Assembly: GCA_043764095.1 (NCBI GenBank)
Contig: JAYUKX010000013.1
Location: forward strand, 10,771-74,770
Direction: 5' to 3'
Origin: M3007 sp043764095
Lineage (GTDB): Bacteria > Bacteroidota > Bacteroidia > Chitinophagales > Saprospiraceae
Length of the DNA stretch: 64,000 nt
In this document: positions 32,833-41,507 of the stretch, piece by piece
How the letters are laid out: each line of letters begins with the position of its first letter
How positions within the stretch are numbered: the stretch's first letter is position 1
The notes under the pieces: generated by a model
What the model saw: only the letters and a program-made list of their open reading frames with translations
Databases searched by the model: none
What the model was told of the DNA's origin: nothing
Position numbers and translations under genes: made by a program

Positions 32833-34101
32833 TTATTGAATCAAGTATCCACCTATGGCACATTCCATGCATCTTTTTTGATCGCAGTACTTGTGTTTGA
32901 GTTGCAACAAAGCCTGTGTTTCATTACCATTGCGCGGCTTTAGTCCCAATCCTTTCCAGCCTTCCACAATAGTATTTGCTTCGGGTGGTAAATCTTCGAG
33001 CCAACCAACCGCTTTTGTTTGGATATGGTACAAATGGCGTGTTTTACCATATAAAAACAAGCAAGGGATGAGGGTATTGATGAGGAGTATATTGAAAAAA
33101 TCACTGCCGAGGCGCTTATCGCGTTTGATGGATGGTGCGTCAAAACGGTAGTGCGTAAGCCAATAGCCATTCAGTTCTATTTGAAACAAATTTTCAACAA
33201 TATCAGTTGTTTCGGCTTCCAAAATTTGAGAGAACAAATGTACCGATTGGTGCACCAATACCGCAAATTGAGCAATACGCACCGTTGGAAAATTGGCGGG
33301 ACGTAACCTCAAAAATTTCCACAAACTACCATCCATTGGCACTAAACCATACTTTTGCTGTAAAAAACGGTATTCTTTGGCGAGGTGTTTGGGGTATTCT
33401 TCTTTAAAATCGGCATCCAACAAACCCGCTTGCCCAAAAAGCAGTGCTTCAATCTGGAAAAGATCGTTTTTATGTTTGGCCAAAATAGACGAAGGCAACG
33501 AACGGGCCAGCATTTCAAATGGCTCACAATTGACTTTTAAGCCAAAAGAACGCGCTAAAATACGATAAAATGCTTCCTCCCAATGGTTTTCGGTGGCGGC
33601 CAATTGCGCAGATAAATCAATGGTTTTTTGTTCCAATCGCTCAGCACTGAGTCGGTCATACCAATTCAAACGTACAATTGGGGGAGTTTCCATCAGCCTT
33701 GTCGCACAGGGAATCCATTTTTCGCCCTGCATCAGTTGTTCGTAATTGACCAGGAGTTTGATATTCACATGGTTGCGGAGGATCAGGCAGGGAATCAATT
33801 CGCCATTAGCGCGGTAGATCGGTTGGTCGTCTTCCCACACCACGTGCAGTATAACATTATCGTAAGCCGGATCTGAACTATGGCCATGTGCATTCCATTC
33901 GGAGGATCGGACGTGCATTTCGATATTACCCGCCCATTCGGTAGTGCCGACGCGGATACGACCATTAAAAAAATCGGGGCCAGCGTGGGTATTATACGCT
34001 CCAGGCTGGAGTATAATAAGCCGTTGCTGATCGGTAGTAGCGAGGTCATTTGCCTCGAATCGGCGCGTACGCCACAAGAAATGGAGAAAATCTTCTCTCA
34101 T
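32833..34101 (-). CDS. DUF2851-family protein
   Basis: 422 residues, common length for the family. The N-terminus has the family signature REDFLHFLWRTRRFEANDLAT, followed by GAYNTHAGPDFFNGRIRVG and the WAGNIEMHVRSSEWNAHGH segment. The C-terminus has a small cysteine cluster (YCDQKRCMECAIG) that might bind a metal. The protein is cytoplasmic and of unknown function. It is convergent with the ECF operon; the two stop codons are only two bases apart. Confidence 0.85.
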   Translation of the reverse strand: MREDFLHFLWRTRRFEANDLATTDQQRLIILQPGAYNTHAGPDFFNGRIRVGTTEWAGNIEMHVRSSEWNAHGHSSDPAYDNVILHVVWEDDQPIYRANGELIPCLILRNHVNIKLLVNYEQLMQGEKWIPCATRLMETPPIVRLNWYDRLSAERLEQKTIDLSAQLAATENHWEEAFYRILARSFGLKVNCEPFEMLARSLPSSILAKHKNDLFQIEALLFGQAGLLDADFKEEYPKHLAKEYRFLQQKYGLVPMDGSLWKFLRLRPANFPTVRIAQFAVLVHQSVHLFSQILEAETTDIVENLFQIELNGYWLTHYRFDAPSIKRDKRLGSDFFNILLINTLIPCLFLYGKTRHLYHIQTKAVGWLEDLPPEANTIVEGWKGLGLKPRNGNETQALLQLKHKYCDQKRCMECAIGGYLIQ

Positions 34102-34316
34102 GTGATAGGAAATTTAAAAATGACGGTATGATCAAACTACGGTGATAGATTGCAAAAGTAAGGGTATTTTTTTATTTCACCACCCCTAATGGAACTTTCG
34201 CTTATTAAATTTAGTTTTTCACCTAGGAATGAGGATTAATACCAATACATTGTTGTAGTTTTACGCCCGATGTATTTAATCCGCCTTCTTTATTTTAACC
34301 GCAAAAATATTTGAAC

Positions 34317-34601
34317 ATGGCAACTTATCAAAATTTTAAAAATGACTTACTAGCACAACTAGCCAGCAGTGATGATGCCGACTTAGTTGAAATGACCGAG
34401 CGATTATTGGATTACACCGATGGTCTCATTGCCGCTTTTGTTACGGGTACGCCACCTCCAATTGTCGATATTGATAATTCCTCAAGAAGCATGGAGGCTT
34501 CAGAAAGATTAGGATCAACGGCTAGTGTAGAACCGCCACCCATCATTGAAACGAAGAGTCCTTCCAAGATTTCAGATAACTCATCTAACGGAGTAAGTTA
34601 A
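34317..34601 (+). CDS. Unknown 94-residue protein upstream of a histidine kinase
   Basis: Start at the ATG at 34317 (MATYQNFKNDLLAQLASSDDAD); a TTG two codons upstream is unlikely. The first half is helical and acidic, the second half disordered and rich in S, P and E (TGTPPPIVDIDNSSRS). No signal peptide or membrane segment and no family recognised. Its stop lies 5 bases before the histidine kinase start, so it is probably part of that operon and may be an accessory to it. Confidence 0.5.
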   Translation: MATYQNFKNDLLAQLASSDDADLVEMTERLLDYTDGLIAAFVTGTPPPIVDIDNSSRSMEASERLGSTASVEPPPIIETKSPSKISDNSSNGVS

Positions 34602-34606
34602 AAGTA

Positions 34607-36622
34607 ATGCTAAAACACCTGTTATTGTATTTATTTACCGTTTGTTCCTCAGCAAATATATATGCTTGGCAGGTAGCGCAAACAAATAATCATTCATTGC
34701 CCGATAGCATTGTGTCGGGCATGAATGATTTTTATTTTGAAGGCAAAAAAATTAGTTATTTACTGGTTATTGCTGAACGAGAACATTACAAAAACCCTGA
34801 ATTGGCCTTAAAAGTAGCGAATGAAGCCTATTTTCGCGCTAAACTGCGTGCCGATAAAAAACTAATTGCTAATGCGGCACTTTGGTTATCTTGGCTGGAT
34901 TTTCAGTATAATACCGACGAAGATTTATCTAACACGCTTTATTTGGCATCGTTGAGTACAGATTTGTTCCGCCAAATTGATGATCCGGCTGGCTTGTCGT
35001 GGGCATTGTGCCTAAAAGCAGGAGTAACCCATGATATCAATCAGGATACAATAAGTCCTACCAATTACCTCAATGAAGCAGCTTTACTCATTCCTAAAAT
35101 AAAAAATCATACTCGGGATTCTAATCGGATATTAGCGTATTGGTACCTCGTTTCTGCTAATATTAACCGTACAGACCAACATAAAATTCTCCTTAAAAGT
35201 TTACGACTCTATGAGCAAACGGGAGATAGTACCCGTATCGGTCGAATCTGTCTGAATCTGAGTAATGCTATGCTTGAAAAGAAAGACTTTGAGGCTGCAT
35301 TTGCTTATGCCAACCGAAGCGCAAATGCTTTTAAGAAAGATGGCTTTAAACTATATGAGCAAGAGGCTTTACTAAAATATTTTGATATACACCTTATCCG
35401 ATATGCCAACGATCCAACTGAAGAAAATTTTGAAAAAATAATACAATTCGACCAGTCTCCCTTAGTTGAGGGCAACAAAAATTATGCTTATTTGATGCGA
35501 TTGGGTATGAGCTATAATCGAAAACTCTACTATTACTCTGAAGATCGGAGAAAACAACTAAAGATTACTGAAAATCAAAAATATACCTATAATTCACGTG
35601 AAATAGCGTTAGCAGACACCGCTTTTCAATACTTTAAAAAATCTATAGAACTCGCAAAAATAAACGGTAAACCAAAAGATATTGACAAGATCTATAGAAA
35701 TATGGAATTTACCTGTGCGTACTTAAATAATTGTGATTCAATAAAGACCGATGCTATTAATACCTATAAAGAAGCATTGGTCAAAAGCCAAAAAAGTATA
35801 GTCGATGCGCAAAAAAAATTAACCGAAGGCTATAATGAAGCACAAGAACGCACCTTAAAAGAAGAACGTACGAACTTAAAATATACTATTTTTGCAGCAT
35901 TAGCGATCTTAGGATTTACAATACTGGCTTTCTATAATATGTACCAGCGGCGGAATATTAGAAACATGAACCGCGAATTGAACAGCCGAATGGAAGCCTT
36001 GCGGGCGCAAATGAACCCGCATTTTATCTCCAATGCACTCAATGCTATTGACTCCTTGGTGAATCAAAACCGCAATAAAGAAGCATCGTATTATATCATT
36101 CAGTTTTCTAGGTTATGCCGTATTATCCTCAATAATTCCCGCAGCGAATCGATTCCGCTTGGAGAAGAACTGGATATGCTCAAGTATTTTATGAACCTGG
36201 AAAAATTGCGAATGGACGACCGCTTACAATACCAATTTGACCTCGATGCAGCCCTCAATAAAGACCAAATTGCTGTGCCGCCCATGATACTACAACCCTT
36301 TGTGGAAAATGCGATTTGGCATGGTATTGTACCTAAAACAGGCCCCGGTTTGGTCAGCATTAAAACCATTAAAAAAGACGACAACCTGTATCAATGTATC
36401 GTTGAAGATAATGGCGTTGGGCGTGTTCGTTCTGCACAGTTAAAAGCGGAATCTGTGATGTCGCGCCCTTCTTTTGGTTTGGCGATTACCGAAGAGCGGA
36501 TCGAAAAATTGTACCAATTAAAAGGTAGCCAAATTGTTACCGAAGATTTATACCACCCCGATGGCTCGGCAGCGGGTACCCGCGTCACCATCACTTTACC
36601 TATACAAAATATTAGTGCATGA
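34607..36622 (+). CDS. LytS-type sensor histidine kinase with TPR-like sensor
   Basis: 671 residues. A signal or anchor segment (1-25) precedes an extracytoplasmic region of roughly 30-410 residues with TPR-like helices (EDLSNTLYLASLSTDLFR; CLNLSNAMLEKKDFEAAFAYANRSA). A membrane helix at about 425-445 leads to a His_kinase domain, with the phospho-acceptor His472 in NPHFISNALNAIDSLV, then an ATPase domain with NAIWHGI and GVGRVRSAQL. It should phosphorylate the LytTR regulator, whose ATG overlaps its stop (ATGA). The ligand is unknown. Confidence 0.92.
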   Translation: MLKHLLLYLFTVCSSANIYAWQVAQTNNHSLPDSIVSGMNDFYFEGKKISYLLVIAEREHYKNPELALKVANEAYFRAKLRADKKLIANAALWLSWLDFQYNTDEDLSNTLYLASLSTDLFRQIDDPAGLSWALCLKAGVTHDINQDTISPTNYLNEAALLIPKIKNHTRDSNRILAYWYLVSANINRTDQHKILLKSLRLYEQTGDSTRIGRICLNLSNAMLEKKDFEAAFAYANRSANAFKKDGFKLYEQEALLKYFDIHLIRYANDPTEENFEKIIQFDQSPLVEGNKNYAYLMRLGMSYNRKLYYYSEDRRKQLKITENQKYTYNSREIALADTAFQYFKKSIELAKINGKPKDIDKIYRNMEFTCAYLNNCDSIKTDAINTYKEALVKSQKSIVDAQKKLTEGYNEAQERTLKEERTNLKYTIFAALAILGFTILAFYNMYQRRNIRNMNRELNSRMEALRAQMNPHFISNALNAIDSLVNQNRNKEASYYIIQFSRLCRIILNNSRSESIPLGEELDMLKYFMNLEKLRMDDRLQYQFDLDAALNKDQIAVPPMILQPFVENAIWHGIVPKTGPGLVSIKTIKKDDNLYQCIVEDNGVGRVRSAQLKAESVMSRPSFGLAITEERIEKLYQLKGSQIVTEDLYHPDGSAAGTRVTITLPIQNISA

Positions 36623-37311
36623 AAGCGATCATTGTAGAAGATGAAAAAACAGGATTGGACAACCTGATTATTAAATTGACCAATAAATGTCCTGTGGTAG
36701 ATATTGTTGACACTTGCAGCACAGGCGAAGAAGCCATCCAAAAAATTGCAGCACAACAACCCGATTTGGTCTTTCTGGATGTCAATCTCGGCTCTATGAC
36801 AGGTTTTGATGTATTGGCACGATTGCAACACATCAATTTCAAGGTGATTTTTACCACGGCTTACGACAATTATGCGATCAAAGCCATTAAAAACAATGCT
36901 TTGGATTACCTGATAAAACCCATTGACGAGGATGAACTCAAAGAGGCGGTGCAAAAAGCATGGCGTATTTTGGGCGAGCAGGTGGTGTCCAAACAAATTG
37001 CAGTGCCGGTAGAGCAAGGTATTCGGATGATCAATAGTGACGATATTATTTGGTGCGATGCCAATGATAACAGCTGTTTTATCCACCTGAATAATGTAAA
37101 AGAACCGCTAAAAATACCGCGCTCTCTCAATGATTTATTCCTAAAACTACCGCATCAAATGTTTTTTAGGACGCACCGCTCGCATGTGGTCAACAAAACC
37201 TATATCGACCATTATTCCCGTGATGGTTTTGTCGCCATGAAAAACAAAAAGATGGTAAGTGTGGCGAGGAATAACAAAGATGAGTTTTTGAGTTGGCTTG
37301 GGGTAGAGTAG
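36619..37311 (+). CDS. LytTR-family response regulator
   Basis: 230 residues. The receiver domain has the phospho-acceptor Asp54 in LVFLDVNLGSMTGFD and the conserved Lys in YLIKPID. A LytTR DNA-binding domain spans about 125-228, with typical segments DIIWCDANDNSCFIHL, RTHRSHVVNKTYIDHY and MVSVARNNKDEFL. It overlaps the kinase stop by 4 bases, so the pair is translationally coupled. Likely targets include the secreted protein downstream (inference). Confidence 0.93.
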   Translation: MKAIIVEDEKTGLDNLIIKLTNKCPVVDIVDTCSTGEEAIQKIAAQQPDLVFLDVNLGSMTGFDVLARLQHINFKVIFTTAYDNYAIKAIKNNALDYLIKPIDEDELKEAVQKAWRILGEQVVSKQIAVPVEQGIRMINSDDIIWCDANDNSCFIHLNNVKEPLKIPRSLNDLFLKLPHQMFFRTHRSHVVNKTYIDHYSRDGFVAMKNKKMVSVARNNKDEFLSWLGVE

Positions 37312-37418
37312 CATTGTCCGAAGTCAGCAACCTGACTTATCCCAAAAAATGGCTTGTTCTTCCTTGCTATTCTAAGGACATTTGTGACAGTTTTTATTCA
37401 CAATATAAAATTTACGAT

Positions 37419-39119
37419 ATGACAAAAACTACAAAACTCATGGGTGTCCTCTGTTGGGGTTTAATGGTACAACAACTTTCGGCACAAACACTTTGCTCCT
37501 TTCCTCAATCATCGGCCACCCTTGATATCAATAATATCAAGGCGCGGATTTCCAATAGTGGAGACCTATTTACCAATGGGCAAGATGCAAAATATACTTA
37601 CACGCCAGCAGGCGAGGTGGGTAGTATTTATGCAGCCTCACTTTGGATGGGCGGTGTTGATCCAGCAGGCAATCTCAAACTTGCTGCAATGAGCTACCGT
37701 GTAGCAAATAAAACTGAATACGCAGCAGGTCCCTTGAATGCCACGACTGGTGCAACCGATGCTTCAACTTGCTCCAATTGGGATAGATTGTTTGGTACAA
37801 CTAAAACACGTATTGATTCATTTTTAGCCAATTTACCCGCTTTTGTAGCCAATCCACAATCAGCAATTGACCAATTCCCTGATATTATGGGGTGGCCAGC
37901 AATTGGTAATCCACATTTTTCTGGTATCTACGGATTTACTTTACCAGACAATCAAGGTCTGGCATCATTTGTAGATACAAATTCAGATGGCATATATAAC
38001 CCATTATCTGGTGATTTCCCTGCGGTCATACTGCAAGGTAAAGCGCCTTTTGTTCCTGATCAAATATTATGGTGTGTTTTCAATGATTCAGGTACCGCAC
38101 ATTTATTGAGTGGGGGAAGTCCAATTGGTGTGGAAATTCAACTCACTTCATGGGCTTTTGACACACTAAGTGGTGTTCCTTTTAGCAATACTGTATTTAC
38201 CTCCCATAAGACCATTTATCGTGGATTTTATGTACTTTCAGATTTCTATATCGGTGTTTGGACAGATTTTGACTTGGGTTGCTATTTGGATGATTATATC
38301 GGTTGCACACCTGCTTCAAATACTTTTTTTGCTTATAACCAAGACCCTGAAGATGGACAGCCCGGTTCAACCTGTAATGGCACACCAACTTTTGGCACTG
38401 AAATACCTGTGCAAACAGCTACTTTCCTCAATACGTCCATGGATAAGTTTATTGCTTTTAATAGTCCTAACTTTGGCACGCCTAGTCCCGGCACATCTGA
38501 TCCAGCCCTACCTATTGAGTACAATAACTACTTGACGGGCCGCTGGCGCGATGGTTTACCTTTAACCGTTGGTGATAATGGTTATGACCCCAGTAACTCT
38601 ATTCCAACAGATTTTATATTCCCAGACGACCCTGCTGATCCCGCTGGTTGGTCGATGTGTACAGCTAATCTTCCCTTTGGTGATCGCCGTACTGTGGCCA
38701 GTCATAGAATAGGCGAATTAAGTCCGGGAGCAATATCTGAACTAACGATGGCTTGGACATTACACCCAAATATCCAAGGCCCATGTAACCTAGGCAACGC
38801 ACTACAAGAAGTAGCAGAGATTCAAAATGCATACGAGAATAGTTTTGATGGAATTTCGGGTGTTTTTTCACCAGTACCCCTATCCCCAGTAAAAGTGATA
38901 CCCAATCCTGCTAACGATGCCACAATATTGGATTACGGCCAACTAAAAGTAGCGGCTATTCGCTGTTTTGATATGCAAGGTGGATTGATCTTTAGCCAAA
39001 ATAACCCGAATCCCGGCATGCAACGTATTAATACGGCTGCATGGCCCACAGGGAACTACGCTGTTCAATTGGTGACCAATAGCGGTATTGTACCTGTCAG
39101 AATTACTGTAGTGCGGTAA
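37419..39119 (+). CDS. Secreted protein with T9SS sorting domain
   Basis: 566 residues from the ATG at 37419 (MTKTTKLMGVLCWGLMVQQLSAQ), an obvious signal peptide. An in-frame extension upstream runs into the regulator gene and is not used. The middle resembles no named family I know but has repeated beta-like stretches and PDDPADPAGWS. The C-terminus is a T9SS sorting domain (VIPNPANDATIL, IRCFDMQGGLIFSQ, WPTGNYAVQLVTN). It lies 107 bases downstream of the LytTR gene, so it may be a target of that system. Probably a surface or secreted structural protein. Confidence 0.8.
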   Translation: MTKTTKLMGVLCWGLMVQQLSAQTLCSFPQSSATLDINNIKARISNSGDLFTNGQDAKYTYTPAGEVGSIYAASLWMGGVDPAGNLKLAAMSYRVANKTEYAAGPLNATTGATDASTCSNWDRLFGTTKTRIDSFLANLPAFVANPQSAIDQFPDIMGWPAIGNPHFSGIYGFTLPDNQGLASFVDTNSDGIYNPLSGDFPAVILQGKAPFVPDQILWCVFNDSGTAHLLSGGSPIGVEIQLTSWAFDTLSGVPFSNTVFTSHKTIYRGFYVLSDFYIGVWTDFDLGCYLDDYIGCTPASNTFFAYNQDPEDGQPGSTCNGTPTFGTEIPVQTATFLNTSMDKFIAFNSPNFGTPSPGTSDPALPIEYNNYLTGRWRDGLPLTVGDNGYDPSNSIPTDFIFPDDPADPAGWSMCTANLPFGDRRTVASHRIGELSPGAISELTMAWTLHPNIQGPCNLGNALQEVAEIQNAYENSFDGISGVFSPVPLSPVKVIPNPANDATILDYGQLKVAAIRCFDMQGGLIFSQNNPNPGMQRINTAAWPTGNYAVQLVTNSGIVPVRITVVR

Positions 39120-39145
39120 ATAAATTGTAACACTAATACGCTATG

Positions 39146-39186
39146 TTGTAGTATGCTTTGTTGGTAAACGACAAAGCATACTACAA
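39146..39186. terminator. Hairpin between converging genes
   Basis: Perfect 16-bp stem TTGTAGTATGCTTTGT / ACAAAGCATACTACAA with a 9-base loop, followed by a run of As on plus (Ts on minus). It lies between two converging genes and can terminate either. Confidence 0.75.
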
Positions 39187-39197
39187 AAAAAATGCGC

Positions 39198-39674
39198 TTA
39201 CTCTACCAAACTCCTATCTGCCACATGACCCGATTCTGGCGCGCCTGCCGCAATCCATTGTCGAACAAACTCAATTTGGTTGGCGGTCAATTTTAATCCA
39301 CCGGTAGGCATTTTTTGGCCAAATTGAAAGGCCGATCCTTCCCATTTGATTTTTACAAATAAAAAACTGCTGTCGGGATTACCGGGTTTTACCAAATGTA
39401 AACCAGCGGCGAGCGCGTCCTCGTTTTTACATTCTTCCTCCAACAAATGATTGTACGTATAATCGTTACCCAAACCATGGTGCCCAAAATCACCTTCTTT
39501 TGAGTGGCAATTGGATAAGGCACAAGAAGGTTTGAACACTTTTTCAAATACCAATTTGTACGAACCATCGGGCGGTGTATAAGATGGAACATCGGACTTA
39601 TCGTCTTTTTGGCAAGCCCCAAAGGATATAATTAGTGCAAAGGCCATTATGCCTGCTATTTTTTGAATAATCAT
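39198..39674 (-). CDS. Cytochrome-like lipoprotein with CX4CH motif
   Basis: 158 residues. Lipobox Cys21 (SFGAC). The haem-type motif is CALSNCH at 51-57, with four residues between the cysteines instead of the usual two. A candidate axial Met122 lies in GQKMPTGG, and the remainder (LTANQIEFVRQWIAAGAPES) matches the C-terminal helix of small cytochromes of this type. It could bind covalent haem if the maturation machinery accepts the longer spacing. Third gene of a minus operon after a barrel protein (35 bases) and a copper-monooxygenase-like protein, so it may pass electrons to the latter. Confidence 0.72.
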   Translation of the reverse strand: MIIQKIAGIMAFALIISFGACQKDDKSDVPSYTPPDGSYKLVFEKVFKPSCALSNCHSKEGDFGHHGLGNDYTYNHLLEEECKNEDALAAGLHLVKPGNPDSSFLFVKIKWEGSAFQFGQKMPTGGLKLTANQIEFVRQWIAAGAPESGHVADRSLVE

Positions 39675-39709
39675 ATTGAATTGTGATTTAGAAAATGATC
39701 TAAGAATAA

Positions 39710-40336
39710 TTAAAATCCATAACGCAACCCTACTTGAAGTGCCTTGTAAAGCATCAAATTAGCACTTATTTCGGTAGGGGCAAACTTCCACGCTATTGTC
39801 CAGTTGACACCTACTTGTACATCCACAGGATGCGCCGAACTCGCCGCAAAACGCCATCCTAAGCGGGTATCAAAACCTACGTTTTGTCTGAAAAAACCGG
39901 GCGTAGAGTTCTTTGATGGCACCCATTTTTCATTTTCATAGATGTAGCGAACATCTTTTGTTTTGGCGCGTCCAATACGATAAAGTACACCTGTTGTAAG
40001 TCTTAATTGCTTAAAAATTCTAAAATCAGCGGCTAATCTTGTACCGACAAAACTATAATTTTCGGAATAAGGACTGTTCCAAAATCCCAAATTAAGGTCT
40101 TGAAACAATCGAATTCGATCATTTCCTACGTTCCGCCATGTTCGTTCAATACCTGCCGAAATACCGGGCCTTACCGAAGTGGCATCGGTTACACCCAATT
40201 GCCCTGGATCTAGATCTATGGCAAAATCTTGGTGAAAAAACTGCATATTCGCCGCCCAACGGCTTGTTTTTTGGGCAAAACTGGGTTGTACTAACCCGCA
40301 GAGCAGGATAGCCAACAGCATTATTTTATGATTCAT
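39710..40336 (-). CDS. Small outer-membrane beta-barrel-like protein
   Basis: 208 residues. The signal peptide ends near SFAQ (22). The rest consists of alternating hydrophobic and polar strands (RIRLFQDLNLGFW; FDTRLGWRFAASS; VQVGVNWTIAWKF) and it ends with GLRYGF, a C-terminal aromatic as in barrel proteins that use the BAM machine. Function unknown; it may be a porin or envelope partner for its neighbours. Second gene of the three-gene operon, 23 bases after the monooxygenase-like gene. Confidence 0.65.
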   Translation of the reverse strand: MNHKIMLLAILLCGLVQPSFAQKTSRWAANMQFFHQDFAIDLDPGQLGVTDATSVRPGISAGIERTWRNVGNDRIRLFQDLNLGFWNSPYSENYSFVGTRLAADFRIFKQLRLTTGVLYRIGRAKTKDVRYIYENEKWVPSKNSTPGFFRQNVGFDTRLGWRFAASSAHPVDVQVGVNWTIAWKFAPTEISANLMLYKALQVGLRYGF

Positions 40337-40359
40337 ATTATTTAGAAAGGATGGAATTT

Positions 40360-41301
40360 TTAAAGATAGTAATAGAAGAAAATACCCATTTCGTCCTCGG
40401 ATGTTACACCAAAACGGATTTCGCGGTTGGTATCATTTTCATAAGTAATTACGGTTCGGATACCTTCGCCTTTTTTGATTTCGAGTAATTCGGGCAGGTA
40501 AACAAATTGGGGATCGTGCCAGTCACTGTTTTCATAAAAAAGTTGACCGTCTTTAGTACCACCTACATGATATACCTCGAATTTTTTTCCACGCTTGTGC
40601 ATGTGCGAAAAAATAATCTTGAGACTTCGGTCTTCTTCCATGGTTTCGGTATATTCTATTTTCGTTGTTTTTTTAGGTGGCAATACTAGATTTTCTGCGT
40701 TATCTGCCTCGCCTTGTTTTAGAAAATATTGTACTTCCGATCGTGGTTTGGTGTAAATATTCATCATTACCTCTCCAAAAATCGTTTTGTCCGATTTGTT
40801 GAAATAATGTGAATTGAGGTCAAGCGTCGAATTAGCCGCAATGGGTACGGCATAACCAGCCGGAAATTCTACTTTTTGATAAGGAGATGCCGCTTCGGCC
40901 AACAAACGCATCTCTTCCATATTAGAAAAGAGGTTCAAACGGCCATCGGGTGTGTTTTGATCGCGCATTTCGCCAATCGTGGGCAAACCAGGCTTAGTTT
41001 CATCGTCATATTGATAAGCAATCACGTGGTGCGATCCCTCCCGCTGCCGTACTTCATAGCCCGTCATATAAATCTCTTCGGTGTTGCCTACTGCTGTTCG
41101 CATAAACCATTCGCGTTCGAATTGCGGAGGAATAGGGAAAGCCGGCACATGTAGTTGATAGCCTTTACCTGCTTCGGGTTTGGGCAGTGGCACAAAATCG
41201 CTGGGGATATCTGCTGGATTGTAATCCCATGTTTTTACGCATGCCATCAAGAAGGATAAAAACAGACCCAATAATAGGAATTTAAAAATTTTGAATGTCA
41301 T
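40360..41301 (-). CDS. Copper type II monooxygenase-like lipoprotein
   Basis: 313 residues from the ATG at 41301; further upstream codons run through the regulatory region. The lipobox is FLMAC. The body resembles the C-terminal domain of copper type II ascorbate-dependent monooxygenases: REGSHHVIAYQ (His pair), LDLNSHYFNKS and IIFSHMHKRGKKFEVY (HxH). These histidines could bind one or two copper ions. It is shorter than peptidyl-glycine or dopamine monooxygenases, so activity is not certain. First gene of an operon with barrel and CX4CH proteins, and divergent from a LytTR system with direct repeats between them. Confidence 0.7.
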   Translation of the reverse strand: MTFKIFKFLLLGLFLSFLMACVKTWDYNPADIPSDFVPLPKPEAGKGYQLHVPAFPIPPQFEREWFMRTAVGNTEEIYMTGYEVRQREGSHHVIAYQYDDETKPGLPTIGEMRDQNTPDGRLNLFSNMEEMRLLAEAASPYQKVEFPAGYAVPIAANSTLDLNSHYFNKSDKTIFGEVMMNIYTKPRSEVQYFLKQGEADNAENLVLPPKKTTKIEYTETMEEDRSLKIIFSHMHKRGKKFEVYHVGGTKDGQLFYENSDWHDPQFVYLPELLEIKKGEGIRTVITYENDTNREIRFGVTSEDEMGIFFYYYL

Positions 41302-41367
41302 AGTTATATTTCTTATGTTTATTTGATGGAGCAAATTTACAGGGGAACTAAAGGGGCTGCAAAGGGG

Positions 41368-41433
41368 GGCGGACGAAAACCCCAAATGGCAGGACGAAAA
41401 CGGTATTCTGAATTTAGAGGTTTTCGTCCTGCC
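41368..41433. promoter_or_regulatory. Direct and inverted GGACGAAAAC boxes between divergent operons
   Basis: GGACGAAAAC occurs at 41371-41380 and 41392-41401, exactly 21 bp apart, two DNA turns. A third copy is inverted (GTTTTCGTCC, 41420-41429), forming a perfect 14-bp inverted repeat GGCAGGACGAAAAC with the second. This resembles the paired direct repeats bound by LytTR regulators, and lies between the copper/haem-type operon and the LytTR operon. Confidence 0.6.
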
Positions 41434-41480
41434 TAATCTCCAATTCATCCCTTGTGTAGCATAGCAAAGCCCGTTTTTAG

Positions 41481-41488
41481 TATATTTG
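41481..41488 (+). promoter_or_regulatory. -7 box of the second LytS/LytTR operon
   Basis: TATATTTG fits TAnnTTTG and lies 19 bases before the ATG at 41508. The paired boxes lie 50-110 bases upstream, a normal place for an activator. Confidence 0.6.
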
Positions 41489-41507
41489 CACTTCAATTTA
41501 ACGAAAA

